DNA of 64,000 nt, taken from contig JBBQTI010000015.1 of the NCBI GenBank assembly GCA_038213435.1, forward strand, positions 1-64,000. The letters run 5' to 3'. The stretch's first letter is position 1, and every line of letters starts with the position of its first letter. The DNA is from PALSA-610 sp038213435 (GTDB lineage Bacteria > Actinomycetota > Acidimicrobiia > IMCC26256 > PALSA-610). This document shows positions 1-7,459 of the stretch, in pieces. The notes beneath the pieces were generated by a model, which saw only the letters and a list, made by a program, of their open reading frames with translations, made no database searches and was not told where the DNA came from. The position numbers were made by a program, and so were the translations under genes.

Positions 1-557
1 GGCCGGAGTCGAGACTTCAGCCGACCGTGATCCACTTCGATGCGATTGTTCGCATACCGGGCCGTGTCATGAAACGCGCCCGGCACGAGCTCGTGGATCG
101 CGCGCGCGAGCGCCGGAGCCTTGTCGGTCACGATCTCTTCCGGTTCTCCATGCGCAGTGAACGCGGACGCGAAGAACCGTCGGGCGGCTCGGAGGTCGCG
201 TTGGGGTGAGACGTACACGTCGATGATCTGGCCGTACTGGTCCATCGCCCGGTACACGTACCGCCACCGGGCCGCCACCTTCACGTACGTCTCGTCCACG
301 AACCAGCGGCCGCCGACGGCGTGACGGCACGGCCGGGCCGCGTCGATCAACAATGGCGTGAAGCGCTGCACCCACCGGTACATGGTGACGTGATCGACCT
401 CGATGCCACGCTCGAACAGGAGCTCTTCGACACCGCGATACGAGAGTCCATACCGCAGGTACCAGCGGACCGCGAGGACGATGATCTCCGGCGGGAACCG
501 GAACCCGACGAACGCGGAGCTGGATACTGAACGGACCGGACATGAACGACGGCGCAT
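1..557 (-). CDS. IS6-family transposase, C-terminus beyond window edge
   Basis: DDE transposase of the IS6/IS240 type, which moves its own element by copy-in/cointegrate transposition. The minus strand reads from an ATG at 557 behind a GGCGGGAG ribosome site. Visible blocks in order are FRFPPEIIVLAVRWYLRYG, GIEVDHVTMYRW (HTH), then the catalytic core WFVDETYVKV (first Asp), QIIDVYVS (second Asp) and NNRIEVDHGRLKS (catalytic Glu). About 185 codons are seen; a full member is about 230-240, so only the C-terminus is cut off by the window edge. Unlike the copy near 4.4 kb, this copy has no frameshift in the visible part and may be active. Its outer end is the repeat at 593-608. Confidence 0.88.
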   Translation of the reverse strand, partial: MRRRSCPVRSVSSSAFVGFRFPPEIIVLAVRWYLRYGLSYRGVEELLFERGIEVDHVTMYRWVQRFTPLLIDAARPCRHAVGGRWFVDETYVKVAARWRYVYRAMDQYGQIIDVYVSPQRDLRAARRFFASAFTAHGEPEEIVTDKAPALARAIHELVPGAFHDTARYANNRIEVDHGRLKSRLR

Positions 558-592
558 CTCCCGCCACCCTCACCGCCCGCCGCGACGCCGCG

Positions 593-608
593 CCAATGCA
601 ACAGTGCC
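593..608 (-). repeat. IS6-type terminal inverted repeat
   Basis: The minus strand reads GGCACTGTTGCATTGG, matching the GGCACTGTTGCA core of IS6-family ends. It lies 36 bases outside the transposase start and defines the element boundary at 608. The same end recurs at 4364-4380, 8236-8251 and 8384-8398, and in degenerate form at 2461-2476. Confidence 0.85.
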
Positions 609-734
609 GGGACGACTAGTCGGCGGGTCGCCCTCATGTCGCAACTCGATCCCGCGGCACCCGTCCTCTTCGACGAGCGTGCAACCCGCGCGCGTGCCGT
701 CAGCGTGCGAGATCAGCGGGCCGGGACAGGTCAT
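609..734 (-). pseudogene. Small Cys-rich protein of unknown family, 3' end cut by IS6 copy
   Basis: A reading frame starts with ATG at 734 and begins MTCPGPLISHADGTRAGCT. After 42 residues it runs into the IS6 end at 608, so the native C-terminus is lost or replaced. A second copy of the same N-terminal motif lies at 42045-42161. Over the 19 aligned codons several differences are silent third-position changes (Thr, Cys, Pro, Ile, Gly codons), which argues that the protein is selected. The two cysteines and the histidine could bind a metal, but that is a guess. No function is recognised. Confidence 0.5.
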
Positions 735-788
735 GCATTCGAAGTTATAGGCGCTCAGATCGGCAGTTTTATGTGTGTGAGTGACGCG

Positions 789-820
789 GTTCGGGGGCCG
801 ACTGCGGTCGGCCCCCGAAC
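789..820 (-). terminator. Perfect 13-bp hairpin
   Basis: The arms at 789-801 and 808-820 are exactly complementary (GTTCGGGGGCCGA) around a 6-base loop. The hairpin sits just downstream of the minus-strand CHRD-like gene that stops at 841 and upstream of the next minus-strand frame, as expected for an intrinsic terminator. There is no T-run on either side, so it could instead be a transcript-stabilising stem. Confidence 0.55.
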
Positions 821-840
821 GCTCATCCGTGAATGCTTGG

Positions 841-1476
841 TCAGTGAATGAGGCCGCAGGCAGCGGGAACGGTGGCTTCTTGGGGAAGCGTCGGGTCGAG
901 TTCTGACGGTCCCTTGCTGAAGTCATATGCGTTGTTGTGGTTGGTGTCGATGCCGTGCACAACGATGTGGAACTGCTCGAGGTGGTCGGCGATGTATTGC
1001 GAGATGTCAGTGCCCACGATCAGCTTGCGCGTGTAGTCATAGGTGCCGTCGCTGTCGGCGATCGGGAACCGGCTTACTGCCAACCCGCTAGCGGCTGCTG
1101 AGGTGTCGCCCGAAGTTGTGAGTGAGACGACGATGGGCCCGTAGTCGGGTTGACCTTCGGCGGTGTTGATGAGGCCGTCGCCGTCAAGGTCGCGGAGGAT
1201 GGTTGGGCAAGCGTGGAGGCCGGGACCGTGGATGTGTTGCGCGTGGGGAAGGCCGGGCGCGGCGCCCCTGGCCTGGACGTGCGCGATGACGAAGTTGCCT
1301 TGACGTACGAGCGTTGCCCGAGCAGTCGCGTGCGAGTTACCGGACGCAACCGGGTTGTGAGGAACGGGGTCGAGGTTGGCTCTATGCGGGGCACCGCCGG
1401 CGGATGCCATCGCGGCGGGCACCACAGCCGCGAGCGCACCCACAGCCAGAATCAGAACGGGACGGGACAAACGCAA
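841..1476 (-). CDS. Secreted CHRD-domain-like protein
   Basis: 211 residues. A clear signal peptide (MRLSRPVLILAVGALAAVV, with cleavage likely after AMASA) sends it out of the cell. The mature part contains a stretch resembling the CHRD domain found in chordin and in many bacterial exported proteins (residues about 50-150: ARATLVRQGNFVIAHVQARG, HAQHIHGPG), followed by a tail with a short Asp-rich DLDGDGLINTAEG segment that looks like a calcium-binding loop and a second HIVVHGIDTNHNNAYD segment. Biochemical role unknown. It stands alone, with a strong hairpin just beyond its stop codon. The divergent neighbour is a STAS protein. Confidence 0.65.
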   Translation of the reverse strand: MRLSRPVLILAVGALAAVVPAAMASAGGAPHRANLDPVPHNPVASGNSHATARATLVRQGNFVIAHVQARGAAPGLPHAQHIHGPGLHACPTILRDLDGDGLINTAEGQPDYGPIVVSLTTSGDTSAAASGLAVSRFPIADSDGTYDYTRKLIVGTDISQYIADHLEQFHIVVHGIDTNHNNAYDFSKGPSELDPTLPQEATVPAACGLIH

Positions 1477-1837
1477 AATGTACTCCTTTGGTCACGTGTC
1501 GCTCCATGACGGGCGACCACAGGTGGTCTTACCCACGCCAAGTTCTTCGGAACCGATGACGTGCACAGATGCCGCGACCCACACTTTCAGCGAGATTGTC
1601 GTTATCGTTTCGACTATGCGGCCCAGCCGACACCCGCGGTGTCGCCGTGACCAAACAAGGGACCGCGCGCGCCGCTGATGCTTGTGCCGCCGGGGAGCGC
1701 AGTCGCGCTCGGCCAAATCTGGACAAATTGGCTTGGGGTGGACCGCGCCGATTGGGTGTAGTCTCTGTGAGACAACTTGCGTTACGCGATCGAGCCCCGG
1801 ACCTCGGCTTTCTCGCCCCGCACGAAGGGGCAAGAGA

Positions 1838-2146
1838 ATGCAGGGAACGTACAGGGCAATCGGGGACATCGACTTTTCGAACGCGCCAGCGTTGAGCGCC
1901 GACCTGCGCGACACCATCGACGGCTCGGACGAGGAGATCGTCAGCGTCGATTGTTCAGGCGTGACCTTCATGGACTCGGCGGCGTTTCACGCGCTCGTCG
2001 AGGTGACCGAGTACGCCGTCCGTCGCGGCCGCACCCTCGTCGTCCGCGACCTGTCACCGTATTGCGCGATGGTGCTGCGGATTTGCGATTGTGACGGCGA
2101 GTTGCACATTAGCGACGATCCAGTCGAACACGAAGCACACCTATAA
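1838..2146 (+). CDS. STAS-domain anti-sigma-factor antagonist-like protein
   Basis: 102 residues starting at ATG 1838 behind GAAGGGGCAAGAGA. The whole protein is one STAS domain: an N-terminal strand (YRAIGDIDFSNAPAL), the core IVSVDCSGVTFMDSAAFHALV containing the conserved D-S of the phosphorylatable loop, then RTLVVRDLSPYCAMVLRICD. In the SpoIIAA/RsbV family the Ser after Asp is phosphorylated by a HATPase kinase; Ser is present here. No kinase or phosphatase partner lies beside it, so its partner may be elsewhere. A 26-codon membrane peptide follows after 14 bases and is probably cotranscribed. Confidence 0.75.
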   Translation: MQGTYRAIGDIDFSNAPALSADLRDTIDGSDEEIVSVDCSGVTFMDSAAFHALVEVTEYAVRRGRTLVVRDLSPYCAMVLRICDCDGELHISDDPVEHEAHL

Positions 2147-2160
2147 CGCAGGAGGCAACT

Positions 2161-2241
2161 ATGTACATCGGACTCGGATTTCTCCTTGTCGTCCTGGCTG
2201 TCGTCGTCATCGTTTCGATGATGCGGCGCAGCCGGGTCTAA
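2161..2241 (+). CDS. 26-residue single-span membrane peptide
   Basis: ATG at 2161 follows a textbook AGGAGG ribosome site with 6-base spacing, 14 bases after the STAS gene stops. The peptide is MYIGLGFLLVVLAVVVIVSM followed by MRRSRV: one hydrophobic helix ending in a positively charged, presumably cytoplasmic tail. Size, topology and ribosome site support a real gene. It may anchor or sense at the membrane together with the STAS protein; the function is not known. Confidence 0.6.
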   Translation: MYIGLGFLLVVLAVVVIVSMMRRSRV

Positions 2242-2334
2242 GCCACGCCGCCGCATCCGACGACTTGCGCGGAGCAGCACCGAGCACAAGGAAGTGAAGC
2301 TCGGTGCCGCCCCGCGTCGACAGATTTCCGGCAC

Positions 2335-2416
2335 CTACAACTACGAACTCGGTACCGAAGCGCGTCCGCATCGTCGCGTCGCGGTCGCGTTCGCCGAACT
2401 CGCCCGCACCATCTGA
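2335..2416 (+). pseudogene. IS6 transposase 3' remnant
   Basis: The plus strand encodes the last 27 or so residues of the same IS6-type transposase (NYELGTEARPHRRVAVAFAELARTI then TGA), closely matching the C-terminus of the copy at 4424 (HYELGVEVRAHRRVEVAFTELARTI). Everything upstream is lost. A worn terminal repeat follows 44 bases later, the same spacing as in the 4.4-kb copy. Confidence 0.8.
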
Positions 2417-2460
2417 CCCGCGGCAATCGGCCAACCGGTTCCCCACGGGCCGATCCGACT

Positions 2461-2476
2461 CAACGCAACAGAGCCC
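2461..2476 (+). repeat. Degenerate IS6-type terminal repeat
   Basis: TCAACGCAACAGAGCC is the inverted-repeat end CCAACGCAACAGTGCC with two changes. It lies at the expected distance downstream of the transposase remnant stop at 2416, so 2335-2476 is the tail end of an old IS6 copy facing opposite to the 4.4-kb copy. Confidence 0.65.
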
Positions 2477-2668
2477 TTTGTGTCTTCCGTGATCACAGCA
2501 TTGTCCTTGTCCGGAGATCCGATTCCTGAAGCCTGTCGCGCTCCAACCTCTCCGGAACGAGTCGCGGCACCGTCGAGCGAGGGCGCGCGGTCAGCGCGCG
2601 TATCGACCCCTCCCCGGTGGCCCGCAGAAGTGCGCATACTTGCGAGCTCCTGCGGGCCAGTGTGACAG

Positions 2669-4086
2669 CTACTGCGGCGGGAACTGCGAGTTGGGCAGCG
2701 GCGCCGCGAGGTTCTGCGTCGGTGCATCGGCCGTGAACGCGATCACCGCGCAGTTGATGTCGACACCCGCAGACCCATACGGTCTGGGTTGACCCGTGGC
2801 GGGATCGACGCCGGTCAACAGGTCAGGTCGACTGGCCGCCAAGTTGAACACCTGGTTCTCGTCGATCTGACGTGTGTTCAGCCCCTGGGCGACTGCCTTC
2901 GGTGTCCACAGCCCGAGTTGCGCGTCCCACATCGGACTGTACGCGTCCGCGTGGCGGGGATCCGTCAGCGTCGGGAAATCACCGAACACGTTGAGGAGAT
3001 CACCGCCGTTGCGTAGCGCGTCGATCAACGCCGTATTGCTCGCACTCGCGTCTTCAGCCGCGTGTCCGTCGAGTACGAGATGCGCGAAGCCCTGGGCCTG
3101 CGGGTTGTCAGCCCCGGCTTGGCCGTTGACGAACGCGAACAACCGCTCCCGGGCCGAACCCAAGAAATCGTCGCCGCCGTTGTACGGGGCGCTATTCAGC
3201 GCCGGGACGTACGTCGCCCGCTCCAGGACCGCCGTGAGCGGCTGCCCCGCGTCAGTGCTGAGGTACAAGATCGGTTGTCCGGCATCAAAGCCCTTGATCA
3301 AAAGCATGTCGACCCACGACTGCTCATATTGGCCGGGAGGTGACGCTGCGGCGATATGCACCGCGAGCACCCGATCGCCCGTATTAGTGTGATGCACGAC
3401 GTCGAAAGGACCGTCGCCGGTCGCGACGATCGGCGCGCTGTACACGACAGACGATCCCGCGATGCGGATAAACGGGCTATAACCCGCACCCGCCACGGCT
3501 CCAGGCTGAAATGAAGCGAGCGGGAATCCGGCAGGACCGGGAACTGCCGCGCGATTCGGGCTGAAGTCCGGCGCGCCAGCGAAGTTCACAACAGCTTGGC
3601 CGAAGGGGTTCTGGGCCGGTGTCGGCGCCTGGAGCGTCACGGTCTGCACGCACGTGTCGCAGCCGATACCCATGTTCGCGAGCTTCGGCGCGTAATTGAC
3701 ACCGAGATCATGCGCCAACCCCGAGTCCGACGCGTCCAGGAGCACAAACCACACGGACGTGCCGTTAGCGGTGCCCTGATACAGCGGCAGACGCACCGTC
3801 TCGGCGCTCAGATCGACCTGAAGCGCGCTCTCCAACGTGAAATGGTCACGGTTCAGCATCCCGCTCTGCTGACCAAGTCCTCCTTGGTGGCGATGCGTTG
3901 TATCGCCGTGATCGTCGTGATCGTGATGCGGCCGAGCAGACGCACTTTCCCCAGAGGATCCGTGCGCTCGGGTTTGTGCGGCGGCGAGCCCCCCCCCCAA
4001 GCGAGAAGCGAGATGGCGAGTGCGAACGCAAGCATGGCGCTCCCACCCCAAAGCCGTCTGCGCCGCATATTCGTCCGATCGTCCAT
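2669..4086 (-). CDS. Large secreted protein of unknown function, frame broken at a G10 tract
   Basis: The ATG at 4086 (GAGGGAAC upstream) opens a signal peptide whose hydrophobic core is AMLAFALAISLLAWGGG. That frame soon ends, while the mature domain (HDHDDHGDTTHRHQGG onward, about 430 residues to the stop at 2669) is in another frame. The switch falls exactly in a run of ten G (C at 3989-3998), so one base more or less gives an intact exported protein of about 470 residues. The mature part has segments such as VWFVLLDASDSGLAHDLGVNY, a Cys pair (CDTCVQTV) and GYSPFIRI, with no family I can name. The break may be a sequencing error, a true mutation or a phase-variable switch. IS6 remnants lie on both sides. 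Confidence 0.6.
3989..3998 (-). repeat. Mononucleotide tract G10
   Basis: Ten consecutive C on the plus strand (G10 on the coding strand), placed at the junction between the signal-peptide frame and the mature-domain frame of the secreted protein at 2669-4086. Such tracts slip readily during replication and are classic contingency loci. They are also classic sequencing and assembly error sites. Confidence 0.85.
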
Positions 4087-4363
4087 TGACTTGTTCCCTC
4101 GTTCGGATCTCATCCGCACTCGCCCCTTCGATCACGTCGCGTCGTGTTGTCGTTGAAACGTCTCGATACACCAGTTACATTGGCCTGAGTTTTGCCCACA
4201 CGTGCGCGCGAGGAACCGTCGGGGACTACAATGTTCGCGAGTTGTAAGAATCCCGACCCGGGAAGCAGTTTGCGTTGGTCGGACCCGTCGATCGATCCCG
4301 TAGGGGGCGCGCTGCGGCCGACGAGGTCGACGGATGTTTCGATACTTGTAAGGTGATCGAGTC

Positions 4364-4380
4364 GGCACTGTTGCGTTGGG
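4364..4380 (+). repeat. IS6-type terminal inverted repeat
   Basis: GGCACTGTTGCGTTGGG marks the 3' end of the IS6 copy whose transposase stops at 4424 on the minus strand. The opposite end of this copy is missing: no matching repeat is found between 5000 and 5570. Confidence 0.8.
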
Positions 4381-4423
4381 ACGGACTCGTCTCGCGCGGG
4401 AGCGGTTTCGCAGCTGGCTTCGG

Positions 4424-4998
4424 TTAGATCGTGCGGGCGAGTTCGGTGAACGCGACCTCGACGCGCCGATGCGCTCGGACCTCGACGCCCAGTTCGTAAT
4501 GGCCACGCCGGATGTTCTGCATCAACGCGTGACCGCGCATGATCACGCCCGCGGTCCGGTCACGTTTGAGGCCCCGCATCGGCCGGAGCCGCGCTTTGAG
4601 TCGGCCATGGCCAGCTTCGATCCGATTGTTCGCATACTGGGTTGTGTCGTGGAACGCGCTGGGCACGAGCTCGTGAATCGCCCGCCCGAGCGCCGGGGCC
4701 CGGTCGGTCACGATCTCGGCGGGTGCACCGTGCGCGTGGAGCGCGGTGGTGAAGAACTGTCGGGCCGCTCGAAGGTCGCGTCGGGCGCAGACGTACACGT
4801 CGATGATCTGGCCGTGTTGGTCGACGGCCCGGTACACGTATCGCCACCGGCCCGACACCTTCACGTAGGTCTCGTCCACGAACCAACGGTCGCTGACCGC
4901 GTGACGGCACGGCTGGGCCGCGTCGACCAACAACGGCGTGCACCGCTGGACCACCGGAACACGGTCACGTGATCGACCTCGATCCCACGCTCGACCCA
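4424..4998 (-). pseudogene. IS6-family transposase, frameshifted and 5'-truncated
   Basis: Minus-strand copy of the IS6-type transposase seen at the left edge. The catalytic core is intact (DRWFVDETYVKV, GQIIDVYVC, and NNRIEAGHGRLKA carrying the Glu) and ends LARTI-stop at 4424. Near 4947 one G is missing from the VFRW-VQR junction (TGGTCCAGCGG instead of TGGGTCCAGCGG), separating the HTH part (GIEVDHVTVFRW) from the core. Upstream of the VERG codons, at about 4998, the coding sequence stops matching. The missing 5' blocks are found on the opposite strand at 5030-5126. The element cannot make its own transposase. Confidence 0.85.
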
Positions 4999-5029
4999 CC
5001 CGGTACCCCAAGTCTCGAGTTCGGCGTTT

Positions 5030-5126
5030 CAACGGTTTTCGGTTCGCGCCGTACCTGCGCTATGGCTTGTCGTACCGAGATGTCGAGGAACTGCTGGAGA
5101 TCATCGTGCTCGCCGTCCGCTGGGTC
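5030..5126 (+). other. Inverted, reordered 5' end of the IS6 transposase
   Basis: The plus strand here encodes NGFRFAP, then YLRYGLSYRDVEELL, then EIIVLAVRW. In the intact copy at 1-557 the order on one strand is FRFPP, EIIVLAVRW, YLRYGLSYRGVEELL, ERGIEVDH. So the first three blocks have been flipped relative to the rest of the gene and two of them have swapped places. This is not a shadow frame, because the amino-acid matches are long and specific. It is noncoding debris, or a misassembly. Confidence 0.8.
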
Positions 5127-5240
5127 GGTTGCTCCGCCGCGTCGATCCCAATCGCGAACGACACCGACCGCGCGATGAACCTGCGATGGTGCGGCCCTTG
5201 TCAGATCCGGAGTCGTCGGCGAGGTCGAATGCCTCGACGC

Positions 5241-5475
5241 GCTCGCGAGTTGGCGGTGGCCCAAGCCGGCACCGTGACCTGGTACGCCTTCAGGGCTCAG
5301 TAACACGAGCTACGGTATCTTCGACACCTTCGAGGGTCAGAACGGGCGGTATGCACACCTGCACGTGCAGATTCGGGCCACCCTCGCCTGGTCGCGCCCG
5401 TCACGACCTGCTCGCCAGCGACTGCATATCCGCGAGATCGACATCTTCACCGTGGAATGGCATCTGCCTAGTTGA
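5241..5475 (+). pseudogene. Antibiotic-biosynthesis-monooxygenase (ABM) family remnant
   Basis: The plus strand carries AGTVTWYAFR, then after a one-base insertion (AGGGCTCAGTAAC) SNTSYGIFDTFEGQNGRYAH, and finally REIDIFTVEWHLPS-stop. That order matches the small ABM-like dimeric alpha-beta barrel proteins (about 100 residues; GTxTWYAFRLG, YGIFDTF, a closing ID strand). The start is lost near the IS6 debris and the middle is shifted again, so no functional protein is expected. It lies just upstream of an intact NTF2-like gene, to which it may once have been linked. Confidence 0.6.
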
Positions 5476-5569
5476 GATTCGCGGCGGGGTGATACGACTC
5501 TCGACGGCCGAGACTTGGGCTGGACGAAGGTCGTGTCACACCCCGAATCCCGTAGGCGAAGGAGCTCTC

Positions 5570-5983
5570 GTGTTTGACACCAAGACCAACATCGCGGCGC
5601 AAGAAGCATTTGGCGAGGCGGTGAACTCCGGTGATCTCGCCGCGTTGGACGACCTCGTCGCGGCCGACTGCGTCGATCACGACCCTGCACCCGGACAAGC
5701 TCCCGGGCCGCAGAGTTTTCGCGACATGTTCACCGAACTGCGCCGCGAGTTCCCGGATATGCACGTGGAGGTTGAGTACCTGACCGCGCGCGGCGACGTC
5801 GTATGCGCGTACACGATCACCGGTACCCGCCAGGGCCCGCTCGCGGGCCACGCCTCCACCGGCAAGTCAATCAAGGTCCGCGGCATGCAGATCGGCCGCT
5901 TCGCCGGCGGCGAACTCGCCGAACGTTGGGGCAGCAGCGGCCAACTCGGCATGCTCACCCAGCCCGGCCTCGTGTCACTGTGA
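5570..5983 (+). CDS. SnoaL/NTF2-like ester cyclase family protein
   Basis: 137 residues from GTG 5570 with GAAGGAG six bases upstream. One SnoaL-like cone-shaped alpha+beta fold: an N-terminal helix (NIAAQEAFGEAVNSGDLAALDDL), the family signature DHDPAPGQAPGP, the FRDMFTELRREFPDMHVEVEYL helix-strand, and a C-terminal GKSIKVRGMQIGRFAGGELAERW strand pair. Relatives include polyketide cyclases and many uncharacterised proteins that isomerise or hydrolyse small lipophilic compounds; the substrate here cannot be read. Its stop overlaps the start of the next gene (GTGA), so the two are translationally coupled. Confidence 0.75.
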   Translation: MFDTKTNIAAQEAFGEAVNSGDLAALDDLVAADCVDHDPAPGQAPGPQSFRDMFTELRREFPDMHVEVEYLTARGDVVCAYTITGTRQGPLAGHASTGKSIKVRGMQIGRFAGGELAERWGSSGQLGMLTQPGLVSL

Positions 5984-6450
5984 ACGCCATCGAGAGTCTG
6001 CTCGCCGGCGCCGCGGCGGGCGCGGCGGGAACCACCGCACTCAACGCGGTCACCTACGTCGACATGACCGTGCGCGCCCGCCCGACCAGCCGCACCCCGC
6101 AAGACACCGTCGAGGCCTTGGCCGACAAGACCGCGGTCACCATTCCCGGCGACAAGGACCAAAGGGAGAACCGCGTCGCCGGGCTCGGTCCGCTGACCGG
6201 GTTGGCCGCCGGCGTCGGCGTCGGTGCCGGTCTCGGCTTGGCCCGCGGCTTCGGCTGGCGTCCCGGTGTGTTCGTCAGCGCGCTCGTGGCCACGGTTGGC
6301 GCCCTGGTCGCCAGCAACGGCCCGATGGCGGCGCTCGGGGTGTCCGATCCACGGACCTGGGCCGCAAAAGACTGGATCGCCGACATCGTCCCCCACCTGG
6401 CGTACGGCGCCGTCACCGCCGCCGTACTGCAGGGCCTCGACAACGACTGA
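5980..6450 (+). CDS. Small Gly/Ala-rich membrane protein, unknown
   Basis: 156 residues from GTG 5980, overlapping the stop of the NTF2-like gene by 4 bases. It has an N-terminal Ala/Gly-rich helix (LLAGAAAGAAGTTALNAVTYV), a soluble stretch (residues about 30-60), then two Gly-rich hydrophobic segments (LTGLAAGVGVGAGLGLARGF, VFVSALVATVGALVASNGPM) and a last amphipathic one (YGAVTAAVLQGLDND). It looks like a small integral membrane protein with glycine-zipper-like helices. Coupling to the NTF2-like gene suggests a shared pathway, but no function is recognised. Confidence 0.6.
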   Translation: MNAIESLLAGAAAGAAGTTALNAVTYVDMTVRARPTSRTPQDTVEALADKTAVTIPGDKDQRENRVAGLGPLTGLAAGVGVGAGLGLARGFGWRPGVFVSALVATVGALVASNGPMAALGVSDPRTWAAKDWIADIVPHLAYGAVTAAVLQGLDND

Positions 6451-6946
6451 CCTAAGATGAGGGCTCACCCGGTGCCGTCGAAGTTGAGGACAGACTGCGC
6501 GCGTGAGGGTGGCGAAGTCGTTGTGACTTCCATTCAAGGCGACCCGACGTTCATTGCGACGGGTCAACGGCTGGTTCACGATTCTGGACCGTGATGATGC
6601 CGGTTTCCTTTGCCTCGGCGTAACACGCCTACTCTGGGCTGACGCAGCCCCGGTCTAGTTGCCGGAGGGCGCTTTGGACATGAGGGCTTCACCAAGCGAC
6701 CGGGTTTTCGATTGCTCTTCGGCGGGGTTCCGTCCCGAGCTTTCGTCGCCTCCGACCGGCTTCATCGATCTGTTCGCAAGATGTAAGGAGTCGCGCGTCG
6801 CGGTCGCCTTGAGTCACAACTACTCGTGATGCCTGCGGCCACTGCCGGTCGCGGCAACGCTGTTCGGATATGTGATCATGCGGGTACGTGATCCCGCGAC
6901 ACACGGTCGTTCGTTTGCCGACGCACGCTTATCGTTCGTAGGAGTT
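6451..6946. other. Intergenic stretch without a recognisable gene
   Basis: About 500 bases between the membrane protein and the peroxiredoxin-like gene. Both strands show only short frames without ribosome sites or recognisable protein similarity. No IS end, strong hairpin or tRNA was seen. The final 80 bases probably hold the promoter of the operon starting at 6947. Confidence 0.4.
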
Positions 6947-7459
6947 ATGGCCCGAACCGATTTAGCATCCGGAGCCACGTTTCCAGACCTCGAGCTGTCG
7001 GACCACTCGAATCGTCCCCGCGTGCTTTCGCAGCTTGTGGGCGACGATCCGGCGCTCCTCCAGTTCTACCGAGGGTGGTGGTGCCCGAAGGAGCAGGCGT
7101 TCTTCCGGCGTCTGGTCGACCTCCAGGAAGAGGCGGAGGTCGCCTACACGAGGTTCATTTCGGTGAGCATCGACGCACCGGTCGTCCAGGCAGCGTTTCG
7201 CGCCGGCATCGGCGCGCGTTGGACGTTCCTCTCCGACAGCGACCGGCGCTACATCGACGAGGTGGGCTTGGTCGAGAGTGCTGATACCCGGAATCGGCCC
7301 TACCTTCCCACGGTGTTCACGCTGCGGCCCGATCTGACGATCCAGTCGTCGTACAACGGTTATTACTTCTGGGGCCGTCCGACCATGGAAGAACTTCGTC
7401 TCGACTTCCGTGCCATCTCACGAATGATCCGGCCCGACTGGGAGCCTCCGACACCATGA
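6947..7459 (+). CDS. Peroxiredoxin/AhpC-TSA-like protein with a single active-site Cys
   Basis: 170 residues from ATG 6947 behind TAGGAG. Thioredoxin-like fold of the redoxin/AhpC-TSA family: TFPDLELSDHSN at the N-terminus, then the active-site loop LLQFYRGWWCPKEQAFF, FISVSIDAPVV, WTFLSDSDRRYIDEVGL, and the cis-Pro region PYLPTVFTLRPD. The loop keeps one Cys in WCPKE where many relatives have CPxC, so it resembles a 1-Cys peroxiredoxin that would need an external thiol. The role would be reduction of peroxides in the cytoplasm. Its stop overlaps the next start (ATGA); three genes are coupled this way through 8235. Confidence 0.7.
   Translation: MARTDLASGATFPDLELSDHSNRPRVLSQLVGDDPALLQFYRGWWCPKEQAFFRRLVDLQEEAEVAYTRFISVSIDAPVVQAAFRAGIGARWTFLSDSDRRYIDEVGLVESADTRNRPYLPTVFTLRPDLTIQSSYNGYYFWGRPTMEELRLDFRAISRMIRPDWEPPTP

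Noticed and set aside
6658..6768. 36-codon minus-strand frame in the 6.5-kb gap
   Set aside because: No ribosome site and no conservation evidence.
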